Below, piece after piece: positions 24,101 to 36,100 of a stretch of 64,000 nt of DNA. Source of the stretch: Ostrinia nubilalis (Eukaryota; Arthropoda; Insecta; Lepidoptera; Crambidae). The position numbers and the translations under genes were made by a program. The DNA lies in contig NC_087099.1 in assembly GCF_963855985.1 (NCBI RefSeq), forward strand, positions 16,088,001 to 16,152,000, written 5' to 3'. The notes below the pieces were generated by a model. The model saw nothing but the letters and a program-made list of their open reading frames with translations. It made no database searches and had not been told where the DNA came from. How positions within the stretch are numbered: the first letter of the stretch is position 1; every line of letters starts with the position of its first letter.

Positions 24101-27100
24101 CCTATCCGTCGTCTATCATGCCATCGTTTTCCGGAACAATAACTAGCCAGACGGGTTGGAGAAACCTGAGGGTCTAGTGTGAGTTTACATCAAACGCGTT
24201 CATTAGTGAGCGCGTCAAAAAATGACATTAAATGACGGATTGTACAGCGCCCCTAGCGGGAACGTTCAAGAACTAAAATTTTCATTCATTGTTTTAATGC
24301 GCTCACTAGTGAGGACTATCGATGTAAACTCACACGCAGCCCACTGATGTTGGTTTTTTTAGACAGTTTTTTTAGGGTAGCTCCCAAAGCCACGATGACC
24401 CAAACTTTATAATTCACTAACATTATATCTTATATTGGGAGCATACCCTGACAAACTTTCAGCTTTTATAAAATGACGTAGGTCTGGCGTTCACTAGCTC
24501 TTAGTCTACAATGCTTGATACTTGATATTCCATTTATCTCCGCCAGATCCACAAAGAACTGCACCGCGTGGTGCACGACACGCCCCGCGCGGCCGCCGCC
24601 CGCCGCCCGCACGCCTCACCCCCGCGGGGCCGCGTTCGCTTCACGCGGTCGGAGAGCATCAATGAGGACGCCGTGTTCGACGACCGGCTGTTTGACACGC
24701 TTAATTACGGGGACAGCTATGTGAGTTTTGTACTGCCTGCCTGTAAATTAAATCCTATGCATTTTTACTATGCATTTTTTTTCCTTTTTTAGGAAAATTT
24801 TTTTGCTCATAGCCAATACAATTTACCATGTTTATATCTCCCGCATAGAATCCATACAAAAAAAAATTTTGCGGTATCTACAATTTAAGTGTAAAGTTAT
24901 TGATCATGGCTATGAAACGAGATGTAGAAGATATCATTTCCTACCTTTAGAAAAAAGACGGCAAGTATCCGATATTTCTTATCTGTTGAAAATTGTTAGT
25001 GGCGATGTCGACTGTCCAGATCTATTACAAAAAATAGATATTTGGGTTCCAAGAAAACTACCAGTAAGGAGTACTCAGCCGCTGGCAATTCCCAAAGTTA
25101 ACACAAATTATCGCCTCCACTCTTTCTTTATTCGTGCGAGTAAATGTTTTAACGATATATCAAAAAATTATAGTGATCTAGAATTATTTCGAACTAAACC
25201 CACTACTATAAATAAATTATTCAATTCAAACTTTTTCGACTCCCACTCCAGCGGCGCTTAAAAAGTACTGTTTACCGATTACCTATAAATGGCTAAGCAC
25301 ATACATAATTTAAGGTCCCATTGCTGTTGGTTTTCCAAATAAAATAAAATAAAAAATACCGTCCCTATTGGATGTGAATGATGTGAAACTTCTCCTTCTT
25401 TTAGGGGCGGTGCCTACCCATTGAAACTCAACAGTTTCGTCCGAAGCCCAATAAAACGGAGTCTAGAACTTAGACATGGTTTCGCTCCGTCTCAGTCTAG
25501 CTCTCTCTCTCTTCGTTATCTTATCAAGTCCTTCTTCCAGTTGTTTTATAGAGGGTTTCTTCGCTTTTAGGTTTTTATATTGACTCAGAAAAAAACACAA
25601 TAGTACGTTTCTCTAGAAACTTCTTTCCTCGTACAACTAAACGGTGGAATGGACTGTCGTCTGCGGTGTTTCCGGACCGATACGACCTGCAAGCCTTCAA
25701 GAAGAGAGCGTATCTTCACCTTAAAGGCCGGCAACGCACCTGTAACCCTGGGTCTGCGGGTGTCTATGGGCGACGGTAATCACTTACCATCAGGTGATCC
25801 GTCTGCTCGTTTGCCTCTTGTCACATTAAAAAAAATCTAAACAAGCATTTCCTATCCTCAGACGCCGATCGAGCGTCTCCTATCCGGCGACGATGGCCAG
25901 CTTGAGCCAGCTACACCGGCGGCATCGGCGCCGGGCGCCGGGTTAGAGGCGCGCGAGCAGCAGTGGGCGGCGGCGGTGGCGCGCGCCGTCATCCAGTTCG
26001 CGCGCTGCTGGATGCACTTCGTGGTGCGCCGCTGCGACCGCGGGCGCGGGCTGCGGCCCCGGTGAGTCCCGCTACCGGCGCCACGCTACCGGCGCCGGCT
26101 GGACGCGCGAGCAGCAGTGGGCGGCGGCGGTGGCGCGCGCCGTCATCCAGTTCGCGCGCTGCTGGATGCACTTCGTGGTGCGCCGCTGCGACCGCGGGCG
26201 CGGGCTGCGGCCCCGGTGAGTCCCGCTACCGGCGCCACGCTACCGGCGCCGGCTGGACGCGCGAGCAGCAGTGGGCGGCGGCGGTGGCGCGCGCCGTCAT
26301 CCAGTTCGCGCGCTGCTGGATGCACTTCGTGGTGCGCCGCTGCGACCGCGGGCGCGGGCTGCGGCCCCGGTGAGTCCCGCTACCGGCGCCACGCTACCGG
26401 CGCCGGCTGGACGCGCGAGCAGCAGTGGGCGGCGGCGGTGGCGCGCGCCGTCATCCAGTTCGCGCGCTGCTGGATGCACTTCGTGGTGCGCCGCTGCGAC
26501 CGCGGGCGCGGGCTGCGGCCCCGGTGAGTCCCGCTACCGGCGCCACGCTACCGGCGCCGGCTGGACGCGCGAGCAGCAGTGGGCGGCGGCGGTGGCGCGC
26601 GCCGTCATCCAGTTCGCGCGCTGCTGGATGCACTTCGTGGTGCGCCGCTGCGACCGCGGGCGCGGGCTGCGGCCCCGGTGAGTCCCGCTACCGGCGCCAC
26701 GCTACCGGCGCCGGCTGGACGCGCGAGCAGCAGTGGGCGGCGGCGGTGGCGCGCGCCGTCATCCAGTTCGCGCGCTGCTGGATGCACTTCGTGGTGCGCC
26801 GCTGCGACCGCGGGCGCGGGCTGCGGCCCCGGTGAGTCCCGCTACCGGCGCCACGCTACCGGCGCCGGCTGGACGCGCGAGCAGCAGTGGGCGGCGGCGG
26901 TGGCGCGCGCCGTCATCCAGTTCGCGCGCTGCTGGATGCACTTCGTGGTGCGCCGCTGCGACCGCGGGCGCGGGCTGCGGCCCCGGTGAGTCCCGCTACC
27001 GGCGCCACGCTACCGGCGCCGGCTGGACGCGCGAGCAGCAGTGGGCGGCGGCGGTGGCGCGCGCCGTCATCCAGTTCGCGCGCTGCTGGATGCACTTCGT

Positions 27101-30100
27101 GGTGCGCCGCTGCGACCGCGGGCGCGGGCTGCGGCCCCGGTGAGTCCCGCTACCGGCGCCACGCTACCGGCGCCGGCTGGACGCGCGAGCAGCAGTGGGC
27201 GGCGGCGGTGGCGCGCGCCGTCATCCAGTTCGCGCGCTGCTGGATGCACTTCGTGGTGCGCCGCTGCGACCGCGGGCGCGGGCTGCGGCCCCGGTGAGTC
27301 CCGCTACCGGCGCCACGCTACCGGCGCCGGCTGGACGCGCGAGCAGCAGTGGGCGGCGGCGGTGGCGCGCGCCGTCATCCAGTTCGCGCGCTGCTGGATG
27401 CACTTCGTGGTGCGCCGCTGCGACCGCGGGCGCGGGCTGCGGCCCCGGTGAGTCCCGCTACCGGCGCCACGCTACCGGCGCCGGCTGGACGCGCGAGCAG
27501 CAGTGGGCGGCGGCGGTGGCGCGCGCCGTCATCCAGTTCGCGCGCTGCTGGATGCACTTCGTGGTGCGCCGCTGCGACCGCGGGCGCGGGCTGCGGCCCC
27601 GGTGAGTCCCGCTACCGGCGCCACGCTACCGGCGCCGGCTGGACGCGCGAGCAGCAGTGGGCGGCGGCGGTGGCGCGCGCCGTCATCCAGTTCGCGCGCT
27701 GCTGGATGCACTTCGTGGTGCGCCGCTGCGACCGCGGGCGCGGGCTGCGGCCCCGGTGAGTCCCGCTACCGGCGCCACGCTACCGGCGCCGGCTGGACGC
27801 GCGAGCAGCAGTGGGCGGCGGCGGTGGCGCGCGCCGTCATCCAGTTCGCGCGCTGCTGGATGCACTTCGTGGTGCGCCGCTGCGACCGCGGGCGCGGGCT
27901 GCGGCCCCGGTGAGTCCCGCTACCGGCGCCACACTAGCGGCGCCGGCTGGAGGCGCGCGAGCAGCAGTGGGCGGCGGCGGTTACGGTCTGCTCCATGCTG
28001 CTCAGTCAGCTCTGCTGATCAGAGTAGTACCGAGAGCGGCCCTCCAAAGAATGGGCCCGGGCAAATGCCTCGACGGCCCCCGGCCCACTCAATTGTGGGT
28101 TACGGGTTGCTCGACAGGCCCGCCGAGTTGACCAGGCAATGAGAAGTTAGCTGCCCTCGTGAACAGACCACGCGGACGTTGCCCAGCGACCATAGCTCGA
28201 GTTAAACCAAGGAAAGGCTCTATCCCAAAGTGGGTCCTAGGCTGGATTGATGAACCGAAAACCTTAGTGATAGCTTGCGTCTAATATGCTACAGTTTTCC
28301 GTTCCAAGCCAACACTATTGAGATTACGATGAGCATCATAAAATTCAACACACAGCTTACTAAACTTGGCATTTTGAATTATGTAAACACTATTAGTAAG
28401 TCTACAACGCTTCACATTATGGAAAATAAAACTATTTTCTTTACATTTCAGATGGGCGAGTCAAGGGCTAGAGTTCCTTATGCTGGCGTGCGATCCTTGC
28501 AACACCAAACATTTGACTGAGGAAGAGTTTGAGGTAACAATAAGTTTAAATACTTACACTGGATGCAGCACTTATACACGTTCCAAATATAGCTTGCCCT
28601 ACCACCACTTCGGGACAACATATGGGCTGGTGCTGAGAAGAAGTGATCAGTCACCATTGTCAGCGTCTTTTTCAATCCAATACAGTAGTTTATAGCTTAC
28701 ATGAGGCCTATGTTCAGCAGTGGACGTCCTGTGGCTGAAATGATGATGATGATGAATACGTAAGTATTTCTTTAAATTTTCTCTGTGGATGACACAGAGA
28801 AAAGGTAGGATCACTTTTCCGCAGAAGACTAATCTTCTCTTCTTTCCATCCGTCTTCATAACTCTTGTATTTTGCCTATTTCCCCCGTCAAATAAAATGT
28901 CACGTACTCCCCAGGAGCTAAAGTCTCTGATGGACGGCTGCATCTCGCACGTGGTGGGGTCGCGGCCGGCCGCCCCGCGCGCGCCCGACGCGCACGCCCC
29001 GCACACGCCCCACACGCCCCACACGCCCCGCGCGCGCGTGCGATTGCACGTGAGTATACGTTTACTTGTCTTGTGGTTTACAAGTGGAGTGGGATATGCC
29101 AGAAAGGTTTTGTTGTAATTGGATTTATGGAAAATCTAAAAAAGTTCAAAATTGTAGTGATTACAACATGTGCTTACGTCAAATAAAAAAAAACATTATG
29201 TTCGTGTGGGCTTGTGACATGAATACGTTTACTTTTCAACGGGCAAAAATATTTTTCTTTTAGTTCATCTAGCTGGTTCATAAACTAGGTGCATAGAACA
29301 GAGGGCTTAGTTTGGTGTAAACTCACACTCAGGCCTCAGAAAGTGTTTCGCCTATAGTCTGGTCTGCGAGCACGTAGAATTTTGTCCAATGACCCCAAGC
29401 TACCCATCCTTATCGCTCGCGCCTAATTATGTTGCTGTCGCGCTCGCACACTCACTACGGGCGCGGCTGTCGCACAATCGCGACAGCAATATAATTACGC
29501 GCGAGCGATAAGGATGGGTAGCTTGGGGTCATTGGACAAAATTCTACGTGCTCACAGACCAGGCTTTAGATACATTTAATCGAAAATCATTATGACAAAA
29601 AAAAAAAAACAACTACGCGCCAAAAATACCCAATTTAAAATTTTTTCGCGGCTACCATTTGCGAAGTCGACTAGCAGCTTAGGCTACATCAACGAAACCA
29701 ACTCACGGTAAGCTTTCCATGCTTGGGATGATGTTTTGCTAAATCAAAGTCAAACTAACCTCATAGTTATCAATGCGATGGTTTTTACGACAGATGGCGC
29801 GCCTCGTACAGATTGGTCGACGCCTCGCGAGGTGTAGCTGCATCCGCGAAGTGGTAGTTACTAACATAATATGCTTTTCAAGGGATGGTATGGTGAAACT
29901 AGTTGAAGTACAGATAACATCTATACTTACTAATATTTTAAAGCTGAAGAGTTTGTTTGTTTACTTGAACACGCTAATCTCAGGAACTACCGGTCCGATT
30001 TGAAAAATTCTTTCAGTGTTAGATAGTCCATTTATAGAGGAAGGCCATATACCATCACGCTACGAGTAATAGGTGCAGAGCAAAAATGAAAAATGTTGCG

Positions 30101-33100
30101 AAAATGGGTTTTCACGCGTACGAAGTCGCGGGCACAGCTAGTAGTTTATAAGGCGTCCATATACAAAAGATAGGGAATTTCTGTAAATAAAGCTATTCAC
30201 TTTCAAGACCTGTTTTTTGCAAAGCATAAAGATAACTCGTCTTCCTATACAAAGTTATCAAACAATCGATTGAATTTGTATGTATACTTAGGATAATAAG
30301 AAAAATATGCATATTTTTAAATGTCGGGACATTTACGGGACACCCGGTATATAATATAACCGTTACATTGGTCATGTTTCGCTCAGTGCCCCGATTGCGC
30401 TAATTTTTAACGTCTGCAATTCATTGGCGCTTCTTCTCCAGTTGCGCTCCGTTTTTCATTCCAGCTGAGGTTATAAAGTTCACGCGCAAACAAAGACGAA
30501 ACAATGGATTTAATCACTTTCCAATAAAAGTCCGAACACCTTATTTTTTTCACTAAAACACAGCAAATGTTCGTGAAGGCGTTTGACTTTGAGAAAAAGT
30601 AACTTTCTTTCAGCTTTTACACAAAGAAGCAGTCGCGTTTTGTTTTCGTTTGAACTAGCTGTCAAAGCGACACCGCGATACGAATTTGTGATTTTCGTTC
30701 GTCGTCTAAAGCCCGGTCCGTGAGCACGTAGAATTTTGTCCAATGACCCCTAGCTACCCATCCTTATCGCTCGCGCGTAATTATATTGCTGTCGCGACTG
30801 TGCGACGGGCGCCCGTAGTGAGTGTGCGAGCGCGACAGCAACATAATTATGCGCGAGTGATAAGGATGGGTAGCTTGGGGTCATTGGACAAAATTCTACG
30901 TGCGCACGGACCAGACTATAGTTGAAAATATTTAGCGCAATCGGGGCACAGGCCTCTGACCGTCACGCGCTGACTGCTCCCTTGTCCGCAGAGCCCGTCG
31001 CCTGGTAGTCCGCAGGCGCCGGCGCCGCACACGCCGCCGAGTGAGCCTGACTCGCTGCTCAGCTTCCAAGGAATGGAGGTGCAGAGTAAGTGTTCATCAT
31101 CATCGTCATTTCAGCTAGAAGACACCCACTGCTGAACATAGGCCTCATGTAACCTATGAACAACTGTATTGGATTGAAAAAGACGCTGACAATGGTGACT
31201 GACCACTTCTTCTCAGCACCAGCCCATATGTTGTCCCGAAGTGGTGGTAGGGCAAGCTATATTTGGGACGTGTATAAGTGCCCTGGAAAGGACCTATGTA
31301 TTTAATTTAATTAACCGTAATAATTTCCATAATGGCCGGTTGGTAGCGGCATGCATCCAACGCTTTCCTGCTATCTTTATGAGTCCAGGTCGTCGGTCCA
31401 CCTTGTGGGAGGATGTCCCCAGTGTATAAGTTACCATCACAAGCCAGACTAAGAAGTCTGGCTTGTGAGGATACCTTTACGAAAAGGTGACGACATAGTA
31501 TTTGGCCTCAATCTCATTTGCTGCTTAGTATGCACCATGAAGAGATGATCTAGTAGTAGGTGATTGGTGCCTATTTAAAATGCCTAATTATAACTTCAAA
31601 GTCATATTGTTCATGGAAGACATCAGCAAGCAGTTGTCATTTAAAGATCTGTTCGGTTTAGAGAACAGGATATTTGTAATCTTCTTGGTTATCGTTGATA
31701 AACTTTGACCATTAACAGATTTTAGGAGTTAAATCAGCCATTATCAGCCTGCCTTCAGTTGCACTTGCATCTATCCTCTTACCTTGATGCTTATTGTCAG
31801 GTCACAGCCAACGCGTGCTAGACGCCGTCAGTCAAATAGAAGAGACTCGCGACGCGAAGTTACGCGAGATGAAGTGTGTGGGACGCGTGATGGACCGCGC
31901 TGTGGCCAGCTACGAGCCCAAGCTGCGCCAGCTCACCTTCAAGTGGCAGCGCGGGCTGAAGATCGGCGCCGGCACCTTCGGCAAGGTACGTGAGGGTATA
32001 CAGACTAGGGTGGTCCTTATTCCTACGAAAAAAATTTTTTTTCTTATATTTTGCGGGGCACCACGTAATTTGAATATATACCTACCATATGAAAGTCTTT
32101 CATTTTTTTTTTAAATTTTTAAAAGACATTTAGGGGTCGCTACCAAGGTTTGAATTTTAAGTAAAAACACAAAATCTGTATTTGTTACATTCATTTCTTT
32201 TTAAAGCCAAAGCCAAATAAAAATATTACAAAATTATTGTTGTTGCTATGAACTAAGATATTATGTACAATGTACATATTTGAATCAATTATTTTTAAGA
32301 TATAAGAGTTTACTTGTTAGTAGGTATCTCGACGCGTCGGTACCATGGTCGGTACAGAAGAGGGGTTGAGGGGAGAAGGGGACAAGAAGCGATTGTCTAT
32401 TCTATCTATGCGATGTTCATTTGCACGTAAAATGTGATATAAACACTTAAATAAAACATTTATAAAACCATGATTTAAGATCTTCAAAGCTTTTGTAAAT
32501 ATTTTGACAGCTGGTAGCGACCTCTAAATCTTAACCAAAAAAAAACAAAAAAAGCTAATTTCATATTTAGAGGTATATAATCGAATGAGAAAGTGCCCCG
32601 GGGATAATTCAAAAGTCGAAAAATAAGGACCACCCTAATACAGACACTTGTGACGGAAGCTGCGCGAGATGAAGTGTGTGGGACGCGTGATGGACCGCGC
32701 CGTGGCCAGCTACGAGCCCAAGCTGCGCCAGCTCACCTTCAAGTGGCAGCGCGGGCTGAAGATCGGCGCCGGCACCTTCGGCAAGGTACGTGGGGTATAC
32801 AGACACTTGCGACGCGAAGTTACGCGAGATGAAGTGTGTGGGACGCGTGATGGACCGCGCCGTGGCCAGCTACGAGCCCAAGCTGCGCCAGCTCACCTTC
32901 AAGTGGCAGCGCGGGCTCAAGATCGGCGCCGGCACCTTCGGCAAGGTACGTGATGGCTTACTTAGAAGATACGCGTGACGAATGCGGTGCGAGGTGAAAT
33001 AGTACGGCCCAAGACGGAAACTCTTTTATGTATACTGGGCTATTTTTTTTTATCCACAACGAGGAAGCTCTCGGCCTGTATCTCACCTGATGGTAAGTGA

Positions 33101-36100
33101 TGATCAGGCCGAAGGTGGAAGCGAGCTTCACCCGGAATCCTCAACCACGGAGGAACTGGCTATCTTACCTCTAACTGCCGGAACACAACAATGCTGTTAA
33201 CATATTGATTTCTTAGTATCTTTAAGAAGAGAAATGGCCTGGCTACGGCTTTAATTTTATGATATAAAGATATCTGAAAACATTCTAGGTGAGCTGCACG
33301 GCGGCACTTCTATTATTACGTCAATGCAAAGTCACTCGCTTTAGTTTCACTCCAATGTGCCGCATAAAATGTTTCAGTAAATATTTTAACGCTTCATGCT
33401 GCACACCCCTAATAGTAATTACAGAATTTTCCAAAGTTCGAATAAGCGAAATATAACTGGTCTTCTCTTCCCAGGTGTACACAGTAGTGAACACGGAAAG
33501 CGGGCAGCTGCTAGCCATGAAGGAGCTAAGCATCGGCGCAGGCGACCGCCGCGCCCTGCAGCGCGCTGCCAACGAATTGCGCGTGCTAGAAGGGGTCATA
33601 CACCCGCACCTGGTCCGCTATTACGGCTGCGAAGTGCACCGGGTGAGTGGAACACATACATCTCCCAAGGTCTCTAGGTATTGAGCCAGCTGCTAGCTAT
33701 GGAGGAGCGGAGCATCGGCGCGCCGCCAACGAGCTGCGCGTGCTAGAAGGCGTCATACACCCGCACCTGGTCCGCTATTACGGCTGCGAAGTGCATCGGG
33801 TGAGTGGAACACATACATCTCCCAAGGTCTCTAGGTTTTGAGCCAGCTGCTAGCCATAAAGGAGCTGAGCATTGACGCGCCGCTAATAAGCTGCACGTGC
33901 TAGAAGGGGTCATACGAGCTGCGCGTGCTAAATAGTGTCATTCACCCGCACCTTGTCCGCTATTACGGCTGCGAAGTGCATCGGGTGAGTAGATCATGAA
34001 CATACCCCAGGGTCTCTAGGTTTTAAGAGAGGTGCTAGTTATGGAGGAGCTGAGCATAGACGCGGGTGACCTGCGCGTGCTAGAAGGGGTTATACACCCG
34101 CACCTGGTCCCAGCTGCTAGCTATGAAGTGCACCGGGTGAGAAGATCATGAACATACCCCAAGGTTTGTAGGTTTTAAGAGAGGTGCTAGCTATGGAGGA
34201 GCTGAGCATAGACGCGGGTGACCTGCGCGTGCTAGAAGGGGTTATACACCCGCACCTTGTACGTTACTACTAGGCTAGGTGGGACATAAACATAACCTAG
34301 GGTCTCCTGATCTTGAGCCAGCTTTAAACCATGAAGGAGCTGAGTAAGCATCGGCGCTGGCGACCGCCGCGCCCTGCAACGCGCAGCAAACGAATTGCGC
34401 GTGCTAGAAGGCGTCATACACCCGCACCTTGTCCGCTACTATGGCTGTGAAGTGCATCGGGTGGGTAGATCATGAACATACCCCAGGGTCTCTAGGTTTT
34501 GAGAGAGGTGCTAGCTATGAAGGAGCTGAGCATAGACGCGGGTGATCTGCGCGTGCTAGAAGGGGTTATACACCCGCACCTGGTCCCAGCTGCTAGCTAT
34601 GAAGTGCACCGGGTGAGTAGATCATGAACATATCCCAGGACCTCTAGGTTTTGAGCCAGCTGCTACCTATGAAGGAGCTGAGCATAGACGCGAGTGACCT
34701 GCGCGTGCTAGAAGGGGTCATACACCCGCACCTGGTCCCAGCTGCTAGCTATGGAGGAGTGGAGCATCGACGCGCCGCCAACGAGCTGCGCGTGCTAAAA
34801 AGCGCCATTCACCCGCATCTTGTACGTTGCTACTAAAGCCCGGTCTGTGAGCACGTAGAATTTTGTCCAATGACCCCAAGCTACCCATCCTTATAGCTCG
34901 CACCTGGTCCGCTACTACGGCTGTGAAGTGCACAGGGTAAATGACATAGACAAATATCCTCCCACGTCTCCTGGTCTTGAGCTATCTCGAGTTGATGCAA
35001 TGATTTTGTGTTACACAAATCTCTCTCCTCTTTTCCCCCTCTCCTCTCACACTCCTCTCTCCTACTAGATATTGTCTGAGAAATGTTTTATCCCACGGAA
35101 AACTTAAATTCATAATTTCAATTTTGCTCAAATTCGAATTATTTGACCTGCAAATCTTAGGATACAGTAGCGCATCCAACTAGACAAGCCAAACGAAGCG
35201 CAAGGACACTACTTACCTTACGCGCTTCGAATTTTCATAAAATATTGTTTATCCCACAGGAGGAAATGCTGATTTTCATGGAGCTTTGCGTGGAGGGTTC
35301 TCTAGAAGCGCTGGTGGCGACATCTGGTGCTCTCGCGGAGCAGACCACGCGGCGATACACCAAGCAGCTTCTCAGCGCGGTGGCTGAACTACACGCGAGG
35401 AATATTGCCCATAGAGATATCAAAAGTGAGTTCGTTTATTTAAGCCCAACGTCTCCCCCACATATTTCTACGACTTGCCCGCGCGCGCGCCTACAATTCG
35501 ATTTCTACCCGAATAGGCCCGACACCCTACCATGTAGAATCCGGCTTGTATAATGCCCTTAAAGATGTGATCATGTTGGTGATGACAGGCTGATATGTCC
35601 CAGCCCTGAAAAGAACCTAGATACTAATAAAGCTTCAGACGCAGAGGTCCCGGGTTCGATTCCCAGTGGGGGCAGATTTTTCTGTTCGGTTAAGTTGGTG
35701 GTAGGCTGGTAGGGCTTGTTCTAAGTCCGCCTGGCTAGCTACCACCATCTTACCTAAGTCTGTCGCCATAATAGAGGTAAGATAGCCAGTTCTTCCGTGG
35801 TTGCGGATTCCGGGTGAAACTCGCTTCCACCTTCGGCCTGATCATCATTTACCATCTTTTGAGATACCGGCCGCTTTCTCGTTGTGGATAAAAAAAAATA
35901 ATTGAAAAATAACTGATACAGAATTTAACTAATGCCAATTATCTACGAACAGGTGGCAACATCTTCCTAACAAACGAAGGGCACTGCCTGAAACTAGGCG
36001 ACTTCGGCTGCGCCGTCAAGATCCGCGCCAACACCACTGCGCCCGGCGAGCTGCAAGGATTCGTCGGCACGCAAGGTAACACGCACATTCGTTGGTTCTT

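Larger units (their letters stand above)
33475..34936 (+). repeat. Array E: decayed copies of the kinase N-lobe exon
   Basis: After the intact exon (33475-33642) about nine partial copies follow, with donor-like GGGTGAG/GGGTGGG ends near 33800, 33985, 34137, 34461, 34614 and GGGTAAATG at 34936. Many lack internal parts. The copy ending at 34461 still encodes the same residues from [15 protein letters not shown] to the end. It differs at many codons, all silent as read, but carries a 4-nt insertion upstream. A half MITE (34833-34898) is fused into the array. Confidence 0.88.

Noticed and set aside
24770..25261. 163-codon ORF as a host gene
   Set aside because: Its sequence resembles the C-terminus of LINE reverse transcriptases and is followed by an A-rich tail, so it is a transposon fragment.
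28000..28140. GC-rich stretch after array C as rRNA or a gene
   Set aside because: No rRNA core motif or coding family is recognised; it is the broken end of the array joined to unknown intron sequence.
25963..28142. Series of identical 136-codon and 60-codon ORFs in array C
   Set aside because: Shadows of the GC-rich 154-bp repeat in non-coding frames; each ends at the same place in the unit.
31801..34936. Several separate kinase genes in tandem
   Set aside because: Only partial exon copies are repeated. HRD, DFG and APE exons occur once, so there is one kinase gene.
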